Of a stretch of 64,000 bases of DNA, positions 35,041 to 43,491 are shown piece after piece; position 1 is the stretch's first letter, and every line of letters starts with the position of its first letter. The stretch is from JAHRVQ01 sp029941905. Its GTDB lineage: Bacteria > Pseudomonadota > Gammaproteobacteria > Pseudomonadales > Azotimanducaceae. The stretch spans positions 1-64,000 of the forward strand of contig JAPYTQ010000018.1 in the NCBI GenBank assembly GCA_029941905.1, written 5' to 3'. The translations under genes were made by a program, and so were the position numbers. A model generated the notes under the pieces. That model saw nothing but the letters and a program-made list of their open reading frames with translations. It did no database searches and was not told where the DNA came from.

Positions 35041-35352
35041 ATGAAAAACCAACTGTTAACGTTTCTACTCGTTACTCTATTGGGGGTGTTCTCCGCTACA
35101 GCACAAGCTGGGCGCGTCGAAGAGAATCCGGGTGGATTTGTAATGGCGGGTGATTTGCTGGTTGCGCGACCGATTGGGCTGGTCGTTTTTGCCCTTGGGT
35201 CGGTTGCTTTTGTAGTCAGCCTGCCGTTCTCGGCACTAGGGGGAAATATTGGCGATGCGGGTAAGACCCTGGTGGTTGCTCCGGCGAGAGAAGTGTTCGT
35301 CCGATGCCTTGGTTGTCGCAGTACCGGTAGAAAAGCGAAAATCAGTAACTAG
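35041..35352 (+). CDS. Conserved small exported/membrane protein, unknown function
   Basis: 103 residues from the ATG at 35041, which has CAGGAGTCGAG upstream and starts a clear signal peptide MKNQLLTFLLVTLLGVFSAT-AQAG. The mature part has a conserved-looking GGFVMAGDLLVARPIGLVVFALGSVAFVVSLPFSALGGNIGDA and ends VRCLGCRSTGRKAKISN. Similar short proteins are common in Pseudomonas relatives, as I recall them, without a known role. The last two codons (AAC TAG) come from the terminus of a family B repeat, so the natural C-terminus may have been replaced. Confidence 0.75.
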   Translation: MKNQLLTFLLVTLLGVFSATAQAGRVEENPGGFVMAGDLLVARPIGLVVFALGSVAFVVSLPFSALGGNIGDAGKTLVVAPAREVFVRCLGCRSTGRKAKISN

Positions 35353-35407
35353 TGCTTATCCATAAACAGGTAAATTTCGACTCCAGCATCCTACTTTGCG
35401 TATATTG
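35347..35407. repeat. Half copy of family B element
   Basis: AACTAGTGCTTATCCATAAA and the following 40 bases match the left half of the element at 25818-25954 with few changes (GGTAAATTTCGACT, CCTACTTTGC, ATATTGA). The right half and right inverted repeat are absent. It supplies the stop codon of the preceding gene and ends just before the 3' end of coaD. Confidence 0.8.
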
Positions 35408-35418
35408 ACCCTAACCCT

Positions 35419-35895
35419 TTAAGATATATCCCCGTTCGACAGGGCATCGGCGACCACTGGATGAACGAACTGTGAGATATCACCGCCTAAACTGGCTATT
35501 TGCCGCACCAGCGTAGATGATATGTACGAAAACTTTTCTGAAGGCGCTAAAAATATGGTTTCAAGCCCTGGTTGTAGTGCCCTGTTCATGTTCAGCATCT
35601 GAAATTCATACTCGAAATCAGACATGGTGCGGATGCCCTTCAGGATGACGCCCGCGCCTACTTCACGCGCAAAATCAACGGTCAGTTTTTCGAATCCCAT
35701 GACCTCGGCATTGTCGATATGCAACAAAGCCTGATTGGCCAGATCGATTCGCAGCTTTAAATCACCTGGACTCTTGTGTGGGCTAGTGGCAATTCCGAGG
35801 ATTACGCTGTCAAAAATCAGTGCCGCTCGCTCAACCAGGTCGGCATGTCCATTGTGGATGGGGTTAAACGTGCCAGGATATAATACTGTTGTCAT
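35419..35895 (-). CDS. coaD: Phosphopantetheine adenylyltransferase
   Basis: Penultimate step of coenzyme A synthesis. The 158 residues contain the nucleotidyltransferase motif YPGTFNPIHNGHADLV and the second motif SEKFSYISSTLVRQIA, plus ILKGIRTMSDFEYEFQMLNMNR. It lies downstream of rsmD on the same strand, the conserved rsmD-coaD pair; coaBC in the same window provides the preceding steps. Confidence 0.97.
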   Translation of the reverse strand: MTTVLYPGTFNPIHNGHADLVERAALIFDSVILGIATSPHKSPGDLKLRIDLANQALLHIDNAEVMGFEKLTVDFAREVGAGVILKGIRTMSDFEYEFQMLNMNRALQPGLETIFLAPSEKFSYISSTLVRQIASLGGDISQFVHPVVADALSNGDIS

Positions 35896-35958
35896 TGCTC
35901 ATGCTTCGTGATTCGTCGAGGCGCCAATCATACATGACCCGCAGTTTACTGCCACTCT

Positions 35959-36558
35959 TCAGCCGCTGTCTCGAGTTGGCTTGTGGTCTGCCTGGCGGCA
36001 AAGGCAATAGTGAACATTTGAGGCTTGTTTACTCCGCAGAATTTCCCATGCAATGGGTAAATCATGCCTGGACAATTCCCTGGGAGTTTCTATATAAACG
36101 AGACCATCGTTTTTCAACAACCGCCGATTGGAAACAATAGGTAGAACGACGGCCAATTCATCGCCAGCAAAAGGTGGATCCAGGAAAATGATGTCCCAGG
36201 CGGCCTGGGACTGTTGTTCGATCCAGACCCCAGCGTCTGCCTGGATGCATTGATAACGTGTTGTGCTGGCGTCAAGTGCTCGCAAGCTGTTTCGGATCCC
36301 TTGAGTTGTTGACGAGGACTGATCGACAATGGTGACATGTTCAGCGCCCCTTGAGAGAGCTTCGATGCTGAGAATACCACTTCCCGCATAGAGCTCCAGG
36401 CAATGGGCACCCTGAATATGCGGCTGTAGCCAATTAAACAGGGTTTCCCTGACTCTGTCAGGGGTTGGCCTGATAGCGCCATCGTTTGTGAATGCGACCT
36501 TGCGGCTGCGCCAATGACCGCCAATGATGCGGATTGTTCCTTTATCTTTACTGGCCAT
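35959..36558 (-). CDS. rsmD: 16S rRNA (guanine966-N2)-methyltransferase
   Basis: Rossmann-fold methyltransferase modifying G966. The ATG at 36558 gives 199 residues starting MASKDKGTIRIIGGHWRSRKVAF, the family N-terminus; the frame continues 24 codons upstream without similarity. Motifs are RPTPDRVRETLFNWL, the SAM loop CLELYAGSGILSIEALSRGA and the catalytic FLDPPF. coaD follows on the same strand. Confidence 0.95.
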   Translation of the reverse strand: MASKDKGTIRIIGGHWRSRKVAFTNDGAIRPTPDRVRETLFNWLQPHIQGAHCLELYAGSGILSIEALSRGAEHVTIVDQSSSTTQGIRNSLRALDASTTRYQCIQADAGVWIEQQSQAAWDIIFLDPPFAGDELAVVLPIVSNRRLLKNDGLVYIETPRELSRHDLPIAWEILRSKQASNVHYCLCRQADHKPTRDSG

Positions 36559-36763
36559 ATTGGGGTTTTGCTGAATCGTACCTTGGAACAGGAATATGTC
36601 GTAATGTAACCCGATATGGGTACAAACCAAATGTTAACTGCAGACATCTAGCCTGGATAATTCGTGAAGGGACCCGCCCTAAAACCGATCAGGCGCAGAC
36701 TGTAGTTTCAGATGGAAGTGTTTTACACAGTAACTCGTTGATATAAATGATGTTAACAATGTC

Positions 36764-36793
36764 CCGTGCCGCCTTCATGAATTATCCGGGCTA
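36764..36793. repeat. Family C dispersed repeat, copy 1
   Basis: CCGTGCCGCCTTCATGAATT plus ATCCGGGCTA matches copy 2 at 44769-44797 with two substitutions and one inserted base. Both copies are intergenic. The motif resembles ends of insertion sequences, but no transposase is nearby. Confidence 0.65.
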
Positions 36794-36798
36794 ATGCT

Positions 36799-36846
36799 AG
36801 GAGGCTGCTACTTATCGCTACGGTTTCTATTCTCGGCCAGCCTCCT
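36799..36846. repeat. Inverted repeat beside family C copy 1
   Basis: Perfect 9-base arms AGGAGGCTG and CAGCCTCCT enclose 30 bases, starting six bases after the family C motif. At copy 2 the same position also has a small CAGC/GCTG symmetry, so the hairpin may belong to the element. Confidence 0.45.
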
Positions 36847-37029
36847 GGTTGGTTTCTCAAGACAAACTGTTCCAGAGACAAGAAGTAAAAAGGCCAAAAC
36901 CGAAAGAATCTTTGCGGCCGTGGATGAATCACACGATAATTCATACAAGGACAGTCCGGGGCGTCAATCTGCACCCCGGTTTGTTCTGGTGAGTATAGGT
37001 TATTGGCGAGACAGTCAGGTGTGGTGCAT

Positions 37030-37971
37030 ATGAAAGAAAAAGAGCCCGAGGATAGAACCGGTTTCTTTTCACGAGTCAAAACAGGTTTGTCACGCACACG
37101 ATCCAGGTTATCGGATGGTGTTGGGCGAGTGTTCCTTGGCGAGAAAACGATTGATGAGGAACTCTTTGAGGAACTCGAGACGATGTTGATTACCTCGGAT
37201 GTCGGGGTCGAGGCGACAGACCAGATCATGAAGTCCCTGACGCAAAAGGTCGCGCGGAAAGAGTTGTCGAATACTGAAGCGCTGCTTACTCATCTCAAAG
37301 AACAGCTGACTCTGTTGTTACAAGCTGTTGAGCGTCCGCTGGAGATTCCAGACAGTGAAAATCCGTTTGTAATCTTAATGGTTGGTGTCAATGGCGCCGG
37401 AAAAACCACAACCATCGGCAAGCTGGCCAAGCGTCTTCAGCGATCTGGTAAATCAGTGCTGCTTGCAGCTGGAGATACTTACCGTGCCGCTGCGGTAGAA
37501 CAGCTCAAGGTCTGGGGGGAGCGCAACAATGTACCCGTTGTGGCGCAAGGTAATGGAGCCGATAGCGCGTCGGTCATTTACGATGCCCTGGCAGCGGCCA
37601 AAGCACGAAATATTGATGTTCTTATTGCCGACACAGCAGGGCGACTTCAGAGTAAAGCAAACCTGATGGAGGAGCTGAGCAAGATTCGTCGTGTGTTAGC
37701 CAAGTTTGACGCCACTGCGCCACATGAAGTGATGCTGGTTCTGGATGCCGGGACAGGACAGAATGCAATATCGCAGGCTACGCAGTTTTCTGAAACCGTT
37801 GAAGTCTCGGGACTAACGCTCTCAAAACTGGATGGAACAGCGAAAGGTGGGGTAATCTTTGCAATTGCCAAGCAATTGGAACTGCCCATTCGATTCATAG
37901 GGGTAGGCGAACAAATTGATGATTTACAACCGTTCGTTGCGAGGGAATTTGTTCAGGCGCTTTTTGATTAG
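37030..37971 (+). CDS. ftsY: Signal recognition particle receptor FtsY
   Basis: Membrane-associated SRP GTPase receptor for co-translational targeting. The 313-residue form from ATG 37030 (a TTG nine codons upstream is less likely) has only about 15 residues before the N domain (TGFFSRVKTGLSRTRSRLSDGVGRVF), so it lacks the long acidic A domain of E. coli FtsY. GTPase motifs are GVNGAGKTTTIGKLA, DTYRAAAVEQL, DTAGRLQSKANLMEEL, TKLD-equivalent LSKLDGTAKGGV and GVGEQIDDLQPF. It heads the ftsY-ftsE-ftsX-rpoH cluster. Confidence 0.96.
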   Translation: MKEKEPEDRTGFFSRVKTGLSRTRSRLSDGVGRVFLGEKTIDEELFEELETMLITSDVGVEATDQIMKSLTQKVARKELSNTEALLTHLKEQLTLLLQAVERPLEIPDSENPFVILMVGVNGAGKTTTIGKLAKRLQRSGKSVLLAAGDTYRAAAVEQLKVWGERNNVPVVAQGNGADSASVIYDALAAAKARNIDVLIADTAGRLQSKANLMEELSKIRRVLAKFDATAPHEVMLVLDAGTGQNAISQATQFSETVEVSGLTLSKLDGTAKGGVIFAIAKQLELPIRFIGVGEQIDDLQPFVAREFVQALFD

Positions 37972-38005
37972 CGCCCTAATTTTTTAAAGGTGATGACCAA
38001 ATTCA

Positions 38006-38659
38006 ATGATAAAGTTTGATCAGGTAAGCAAACGCTATGCAGGTGGGAAGGAAGCTTTGTCAGGCATCAATCTTGAACTTGCCGATGCGGAGATGGCCTT
38101 TTTAACAGGCCATTCCGGCGCTGGTAAAAGCACCCTGATGAAGTTGATCATTATGATGGAGAGGCCAAGCCAGGGTCAGGTGTTCGTCGATGGGGCAAAT
38201 CTAAACCGCCTCGGGCGCCGCGACATACCGGGAATACGCCGCAATGTGGGTGTTGTATTCCAGAATCACCAGTTACTGTTTGATCGCACCGTGTACGACA
38301 ATGTTGCACTGCCTCTAACAATAGCGGGGTACCAGTCTCGAGAGATTGGGCGCAGGGTTCGCGCTGCTCTATCAAAGGTAGGACTTGAATCAAAGGAAAA
38401 ACAGTTCCCTGTCGCATTGTCAGGCGGCGAACAGCAAAGGGTGGGAATCGCGCGAGCAGTAGTTAACAAACCCCTGTTGTTGTTGGCCGATGAGCCGACC
38501 GGAAACCTGGACCCGGAACTCTCGCAGGAAATCATGAACCTTTTCAGTCAGTTTAACCAGGTGGGTGTGACCGTGATGATAGCGACCCATGATCTCGATC
38601 TTGTGCGGAAGATGGGCCATCGACAGATTGTCCTTTCCAAAGGCAGGTTGGTAGCTTAA
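38006..38659 (+). CDS. ftsE: Cell division ATP-binding protein FtsE
   Basis: ABC ATPase that with FtsX regulates murein hydrolase activation at the septum. The 217 residues contain Walker A GHSGAGKSTL, Q-loop VGVVFQNHQLL, the signature ALSGGEQQRVGIARA, Walker B LLLADEPTGNLD and the switch His in IATHDLD. Its stop shares one base with the ftsX ATG. Confidence 0.97.
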   Translation: MIKFDQVSKRYAGGKEALSGINLELADAEMAFLTGHSGAGKSTLMKLIIMMERPSQGQVFVDGANLNRLGRRDIPGIRRNVGVVFQNHQLLFDRTVYDNVALPLTIAGYQSREIGRRVRAALSKVGLESKEKQFPVALSGGEQQRVGIARAVVNKPLLLLADEPTGNLDPELSQEIMNLFSQFNQVGVTVMIATHDLDLVRKMGHRQIVLSKGRLVA

Positions 38660-39669
38660 TGTCAGGCGCGACGAACCGGACAACCCCCCCCAGGACAGTG
38701 ACAAGGCCCAGACCAAAAAGCACCGGAGCAAGCGCTCACTCACTTGGAATGCTTGGGAAAATGGGCGCTTATCTTAAGCACCATCGGCAGGTTGGTTTTG
38801 AAACCCTGAGAAATTTGTTTTCGACGTTGTTGACCAGCTTAATGACCTGGATGGTGATCGGCATTGCGTTGGCCCTGCCCGCCATGCTCTATATTTTGCT
38901 AACCAACCTTGGCAATCTGGGTGGAGAGTGGGATGGCAAACCACGGTTGAGTCTGTACCTGAAAGCTGGAACGAGTGAAAAGGCGGGTATTGCCTTGAGT
39001 GAGAATCTGTTCAGCGATCCTGATGTTGCCATGGCCAGCTATATTACATCAGACAGTGCCCTGGCCGAGTTCCAGAAGAATAGTGGCTTTGAAGATGTGC
39101 TGGCGTCCCTGCCGAACAACCCGTTACCGGCAGTGATAGAAATCGAGCTGGAGGCGCTTTCGCCCGCTGAAACCAAACTCAAGGTAACCCAGGTGGAATC
39201 GTGGCCAGAGGTTGAGTCAATTTCGGTCGATCTGGAGTGGATCGAGCGACTGTTTGTGATACTCGCGCTGGGAGAGAGGTTTGTGATGGCTTTATCCATG
39301 TTTCTTGGCCTGGGGGTGCTATTGTCCATCGGGAACACGATTCGCCTCGCGATTGAAAATCGTCGTGCGGAAATAGAGGTGGTGAAACTGGTGGGCGGCA
39401 CCGATGGATTCGTTCGTCGCCCGTTTCTCTATCTTGGATTCTGGTATGGGCTTGGTGGTGCTGTTGGCGCCTGGCTTATGGTTCAGGCAAGTTTGTTGTT
39501 TCTCTCTGAGCCCATTGAACGGTTACTCCTTTCTTACCAGGAAGAGTTCACCTTAATCGGTCTCGGAGCCTCCGAGACCGCAGTTTTACTGGGGATCGGA
39601 TGTATTCTGGGCGTTCTGGGCGCGGCTTTGGCCGTGGGCAGGCATCTACATCGGATTGAACCGCAATAG
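38659..39669 (+). CDS. ftsX: Cell division protein FtsX
   Basis: Permease-like partner of FtsE, 336 residues. A basic, Thr/Pro-rich cytoplasmic N-terminus of about 40 residues leads to a first helix near residue 71 (MTWMVIGIALALPAMLYILL), a periplasmic domain (about 95-195) that should contact the hydrolase activators, and three C-terminal helices with the family segment NTIRLAIENRRAEIEVVKLVGGTDGFVRRPFLYLG. ATG overlaps the ftsE stop. Confidence 0.96.
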   Translation: MSGATNRTTPPRTVTRPRPKSTGASAHSLGMLGKMGAYLKHHRQVGFETLRNLFSTLLTSLMTWMVIGIALALPAMLYILLTNLGNLGGEWDGKPRLSLYLKAGTSEKAGIALSENLFSDPDVAMASYITSDSALAEFQKNSGFEDVLASLPNNPLPAVIEIELEALSPAETKLKVTQVESWPEVESISVDLEWIERLFVILALGERFVMALSMFLGLGVLLSIGNTIRLAIENRRAEIEVVKLVGGTDGFVRRPFLYLGFWYGLGGAVGAWLMVQASLLFLSEPIERLLLSYQEEFTLIGLGASETAVLLGIGCILGVLGAALAVGRHLHRIEPQ

Positions 39670-39741
39670 CCAGCGTGTTGTCCAATTAGCACTTACACGT
39701 AGGGAATGCTAAACTCCGCAGCCCGCCAAATAGAGCAGCCT

Positions 39742-40590
39742 ATGAGCACAGATATCCGACCGATTGACCTTTTGTCCCCAGGGGGAAACTTGGAGGCTTA
39801 TGTTCAGGCGGTTAACGGTATTGCCTTGCTGAGTGTCGAGCAAGAGAAGCAATTGGCAGAAAAATTATTCTATGAAGACGATCTGGATGCTGCACGCCAG
39901 ATGGTTATGGCTCACCTGAGATTCGTGGTCTACGTGGCCCGTTCCTATTCTGGTTACGGTTTGTCCGAGGCAGATCTGATTCAAGAGGGTAATGTTGGCT
40001 TGATGAAAGCGGTTCGACGGTTTAATCCAGAATTTGGTGTGCGTCTGGTTTCGTTCGCCGTTCACTGGATAAAAGCCGAAATGCACGAGTTCATTTTGAA
40101 GAACTGGCGCATTGTGAAGGTGGCAACAACCAAGGCGCAACGCAAATTGTTTTTTAACCTGCGAAGTTCAAAGAAACGCCTGGGATGGATGAACGAACAG
40201 GAAGTAAAGTTTATTGCTGGTGAATTGGGTGTTGAACCGCACCATGTTCGCCAGATGGAGGGTCGGCTCTCTTCCCAGGACGAGGCTTTCGACACATCCG
40301 GTGACGACGACGATGATTTTTTGAGTCCCTCAAGATATCTTGAAGATGCTGAAAGCAATCCTGCCGATATTGTTGAATATCAGCGACAAGTCATGGGTGA
40401 CCAGAAGCAATTACGGGACGCGTTTTCCTTGCTTGACGAAAGGGCGCAGGAAATCCTGCGGCGGCGATGGTTGTCTGACCGTAAGTCAACTTTACATGAA
40501 CTCGCCGGAGAGTTTGGTGTCTCGGCGGAACGCATTCGCCAGCTCGAACAGAATGCAATTAAAAAACTCCGCAAACATATCATTCCATAA
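39742..40590 (+). CDS. rpoH: RNA polymerase heat-shock sigma factor (sigma-32)
   Basis: Directs heat-shock transcription. From ATG 39742 it is 282 residues; 12 further in-frame codons upstream are probably not used. Region 2 is EADLIQEGNVGLMKAVRRFNPEFGVRLVSFAVHWIKAEM, the RpoH box QRKLFFNLRSSKKRL follows, and region 4 ends ELAGEFGVSAERIRQLEQNAIKKLRKHI. Position after ftsX is the conserved gammaproteobacterial one. Confidence 0.97.
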   Translation: MSTDIRPIDLLSPGGNLEAYVQAVNGIALLSVEQEKQLAEKLFYEDDLDAARQMVMAHLRFVVYVARSYSGYGLSEADLIQEGNVGLMKAVRRFNPEFGVRLVSFAVHWIKAEMHEFILKNWRIVKVATTKAQRKLFFNLRSSKKRLGWMNEQEVKFIAGELGVEPHHVRQMEGRLSSQDEAFDTSGDDDDDFLSPSRYLEDAESNPADIVEYQRQVMGDQKQLRDAFSLLDERAQEILRRRWLSDRKSTLHELAGEFGVSAERIRQLEQNAIKKLRKHIIP

Positions 40591-40639
40591 CCCACCGTTT
40601 CGAAACCCTTCCCGTGAACAAACAGCGTGATCAAATAAC

Positions 40640-41017
40640 GTGACTAAATTTTTTTTCATCTTCGCTGGCTTAAGTGGGCTGACAGGTGTGTTGATGGGAG
40701 CGTTCGGTGCTCATGCATTAAGGTCCAGCCTGGACGAGCGTGCTATGCATGCGTTTGAAACGGGGGTCAATTATCAGTTAACCCATACCGTCGTGCTGCT
40801 TATCTGTTGCTTTATGATTGAGCAATGGGGTCGCCAATTGTACCTGGAGTATGCGGCTTATGGGTTTACGGGAGGGATTCTTCTCTTCTCGGGCAGCCTG
40901 TACCTGATCGCTGTCACCCCAATGAAATGGTTGGGACCTGTTACGCCATTGGGAGGATTGTGTTTTATCCTCGGCTGGGTGTTCCTTACTATCGCGATAT
41001 GGCGGCGTCTTAGCTAG
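40640..41017 (+). CDS. DUF423 family inner-membrane protein
   Basis: 125 residues with four hydrophobic helices and the DUF423 signature GLTGVLMGAFGAHALRSSLDERAMHAFETGVNYQLTHTVVLL; C-terminal TPLGGLCFILGWVFL. Function is unknown (YgdD type). The start is GTG. The TAG stop lies in the first CTAG of the family A element that follows, so the element inserted at or just before the natural stop. Confidence 0.9.
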   Translation: MTKFFFIFAGLSGLTGVLMGAFGAHALRSSLDERAMHAFETGVNYQLTHTVVLLICCFMIEQWGRQLYLEYAAYGFTGGILLFSGSLYLIAVTPMKWLGPVTPLGGLCFILGWVFLTIAIWRRLS

Positions 41018-41104
41018 TGTAGTGCCCTATACAAAACGCACATTAAGCAAATCAGCGACAAATTTGAGAACCACTTATGCTTTTTGTATAGGACACTACA
41101 CTAG
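41014..41104. mobile_element. Complete short inverted-repeat element (MITE-like), family A
   Basis: A 91-base element. The left end CTAGTGTAGTGCCCTATACA and the right end TGTATAGGACACTACACTAG are inverted repeats of about 23 bases with one mismatch. The interior is about 45 bases with no coding capacity. The left CTAG contains the stop of the DUF423 gene and the right CTAG touches the ATG of trmB. A 41-base partial copy lies at 10254-10294. As an RNA it would fold into one long hairpin that includes the only Shine-Dalgarno-like sequence (AGGA) before trmB. Confidence 0.85.
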
Positions 41105-41761
41105 ATGGTGCATAAACGAGAAATCAAAAGTTATGTGATTCGTGATGGACGAATCACACCTGGTCAGATTAAGGCACTGCAACATTTCTGGCCTGCAATG
41201 GGGCTGGAGGTTCAGGATGGTTTGCTTGATTGCCGGTCTGAATTTATCAATGGGAAACCCCTGGTGCTGGAGATTGGATTCGGCATGGGGGACAGCCTGT
41301 TTGAGATGGTACAGAGTGAAATAGAGACCAATTTCATCGGGGTGGAGGTCCATCGTCCAGGCGTTGGACATCTCCTTCGACTAGCGGGTAAGGCAGGATT
41401 GACCAATTTGAGGATTTATCGGGCTGACTCCATTGATGTCATCCAGAACTGTTTACCCAAAGCCAGTCTCGACAAGGTCCAGATTTTCTTCCCTGATCCC
41501 TGGCATAAAAAGAAGCATCACAAGCGGCGCCTGATTAATCCGGGTTTCATCGGCTTGTTGGCTCCATGCCTGAAACCCGGGGCTGTTGTGCATATTGCAA
41601 CGGATTGGGCACCCTATGCCAAGGTCATAGAAGAGGTGATGAAGGATTGGGTGAGAGTAAAAGCGCCTCAAAGACCTGCAACAAAATACGAAAAGCGTGG
41701 CTTGGAATTGGATCATGAAGTGTTTGATCTGGCCTTCAGCAACAGTACCCCAGCCTCCTAG
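41105..41761 (+). CDS. trmB: tRNA (guanine46-N7)-methyltransferase
   Basis: Methylates G46 in the tRNA variable loop. The 218 residues show the SAM site LEIGFGMGDSLFEMV, NFIGVEVHRPGVGHLL, the catalytic FFPDPWHKKKHHKRRLI motif and a C-terminal KYEKRGLELDHEVFDL. The ATG begins directly after the family A element, so expression depends on a leader made by that element. The stop overlaps the 3' end of hemW on the other strand by 4 bases. Confidence 0.95.
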   Translation: MVHKREIKSYVIRDGRITPGQIKALQHFWPAMGLEVQDGLLDCRSEFINGKPLVLEIGFGMGDSLFEMVQSEIETNFIGVEVHRPGVGHLLRLAGKAGLTNLRIYRADSIDVIQNCLPKASLDKVQIFFPDPWHKKKHHKRRLINPGFIGLLAPCLKPGAVVHIATDWAPYAKVIEEVMKDWVRVKAPQRPATKYEKRGLELDHEVFDLAFSNSTPAS

Positions 41762-42870
41762 ACCAGGGCCAGTAGGTCATTCAGATATTGCATTCCCAGA
41801 GCCGTAGGTGCGATATGTTGATCATTCATCGCAATCAAGTTTCGCTGGATTGCTTTTTTTAGGAACGGTTGTAAAACAACAGTGTCCAGACCGGTTCGCT
41901 GGGAAAACAAACTCAAATCAAATCCGTGGTTTAAACGCAGGGAATTCATCAGGAATTCGAGCGCGAGCTCATCTTCACTAACGGTAGTTTCTGTCACTCT
42001 CTGTCCGGCCAGATAATCTCTGGGCAATCGGGTTTTTGCGCGTCTGTGTACCTTACCATCAACGGTAAGTTTGCCATGAGCACCGGCGCCAATACCCAGA
42101 TAATCACCAAATTCCCAATAGTTCAGGTTGTGCCTGGAGCGTCGGCCAGGTTGGCTAAAGGCGGAGACCTCGTATTGTTCGTAGCCGTGCTGGTAGAGTA
42201 ACTCGATACCCGATGCATAGATTTTCCAGAGGTCGTCTTCGCTCGGCAGACGGGGTGGATTCTTGTAAAACAGCGTATTGGGTTCAATGGTGAGTTGATA
42301 CCAGGATATATGAGCAGGATCAAGATCGATGGCCTGCTGTAAATCGAACAGTCCGTCCTGGACCGATTGTTGTTCGAGGCCGTGCATCAAATCAAGATTG
42401 ATGTTGGTAAAACCAGCCTCGCAAGCCGTCGCGAAAGCGCGATGGGCGTCATCTTTTGAGTGAATTCTTCCGAGCATATTCAGTTGCCTGTCGGTAAAAC
42501 TTTGAACGCCGATGCTCAGCCGATTTACACCCGCTGCGAAATACCCTGCAAACTTGCCGTAGTCCGTGGTACCGGGGTTCGCCTCCAGGGTTATTTCAAT
42601 GTCGTCGCTGAAGACAAGGTGTTTTTTCAAACGAGACAACAGTTCTTCAATTGATTCGGGTGAAAACAGGCTCGGTGTGCCGCCACCGAGGAATATTGAC
42701 TTGATCTCACGACCGTGTACGTATGTTAGCTCACGCTGCAGATCTGCTTCCAAGGCATTGATGTACTGCTCCTGCGGTAGCACATCGTCAGCCTCATGGG
42801 AATTAAAATCGCAGTAGGGACATTTCCTGACGCACCAGGGGAAATGGACATAGAGAGATAGTGGAATCAC
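41758..42870 (-). CDS. hemW: HemW family radical SAM heme chaperone
   Basis: Radical-SAM protein of the HemW branch, thought to handle heme insertion rather than coproporphyrinogen oxidation. The 370 residues start LSLYVHFPWCVRKCPYCDFNSHE; the CxxxCxxC motif lacks the extra Cys and residues typical of HemN. SIFLGGGTPSLFSPE, EITLEANPGT and RLSIGVQSFTDRQL follow. The GTG start overlaps the rdgB stop (GTGA). Confidence 0.93.
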   Translation of the reverse strand: MIPLSLYVHFPWCVRKCPYCDFNSHEADDVLPQEQYINALEADLQRELTYVHGREIKSIFLGGGTPSLFSPESIEELLSRLKKHLVFSDDIEITLEANPGTTDYGKFAGYFAAGVNRLSIGVQSFTDRQLNMLGRIHSKDDAHRAFATACEAGFTNINLDLMHGLEQQSVQDGLFDLQQAIDLDPAHISWYQLTIEPNTLFYKNPPRLPSEDDLWKIYASGIELLYQHGYEQYEVSAFSQPGRRSRHNLNYWEFGDYLGIGAGAHGKLTVDGKVHRRAKTRLPRDYLAGQRVTETTVSEDELALEFLMNSLRLNHGFDLSLFSQRTGLDTVVLQPFLKKAIQRNLIAMNDQHIAPTALGMQYLNDLLALV

Positions 42871-43478
42871 TGGCTGTTAATCAATTTTTGTAGCCGAGTG
42901 ATGGCTTGCCCACGATGACTCAACTTATTCTTATGTTGCGGGGTCAGTTGTGCAGCAGAAATGCCCAGTTCCGGAACCAGGAACAACGGATCATATCCGA
43001 AACCGTTGTGGCCCTGATTGCGGGTTAAAATCTCACCTTCCCAGGTTCCCGTGGCAACCACCGGCATGGGATCAAGCTCGTGTCGGAGCATAACGATAAC
43101 GCAACGAAATCGACCGGTACGATGTTCCTTCTTCACGCCTTCTAGTTCCGCCAGCAGTTTGTGATTGTTTTCGGCGTCAGTTGCCAGGACACCGGCGTAG
43201 CGAGAGGAATAGATTCCCGGTGCCCCTTTCAGGTAGTCTACTTCCAAACCTGAATCGTCAGCGATAGCGGCAAGACCGGTCACCCTGCATGCATGTCGTG
43301 CCTTGATGATTGCATTCTCGACGAATGTTGTGCCTGTCTCTGCTGGTGAGTCGAGGTTGAAATCGGAACCCGGCAGCAGTTCAAATGATGGTGGTAATGA
43401 GTGGCGTAACTCATTTAGTTTCTTCTGGTTGTTGCTGGCGACAACGACTTTCCGGATTGCTTCTTCTCCCATGGCCAT
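42867..43478 (-). CDS. rdgB: RdgB/HAM1 family non-canonical purine NTP pyrophosphatase
   Basis: Hydrolyses ITP and XTP to keep deaminated purines out of DNA. The 203 residues include VVASNNQKKLNELRHSL, FVENAIIKARHACRVTG, ADDSGLEVDYLKGAPGIYSSRYAG and HNGFGYDPLFLVPELG. It is coupled to hemW by a 4-base overlap and follows the DUF4426 gene by 13 bases. Confidence 0.96.
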   Translation of the reverse strand: MAMGEEAIRKVVVASNNQKKLNELRHSLPPSFELLPGSDFNLDSPAETGTTFVENAIIKARHACRVTGLAAIADDSGLEVDYLKGAPGIYSSRYAGVLATDAENNHKLLAELEGVKKEHRTGRFRCVIVMLRHELDPMPVVATGTWEGEILTRNQGHNGFGYDPLFLVPELGISAAQLTPQHKNKLSHRGQAITRLQKLINSQ

Positions 43479-43491
43479 TGATCAAAGCCCC

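Larger units (their letters stand above)
36559..37029. other. 471-base region without a recognised gene (rsmD/ftsY divergent gap)
   Basis: The gap separates the divergent rsmD and ftsY. It contains the family C repeat at 36764-36793 and an inverted repeat at 36799-36846. A small + strand ORF at 36794-37033 has Met, a hydrophobic start and no resemblance to any family I know, and it has no good ribosome-binding sequence; I do not call it. Promoters for both flanking genes are probably here but none stands out. Confidence 0.6.

Noticed and set aside
36794..37033. Small + strand ORF upstream of ftsY
   Set aside because: No ribosome-binding site, no family resemblance, overlaps the ftsY start and an inverted repeat.
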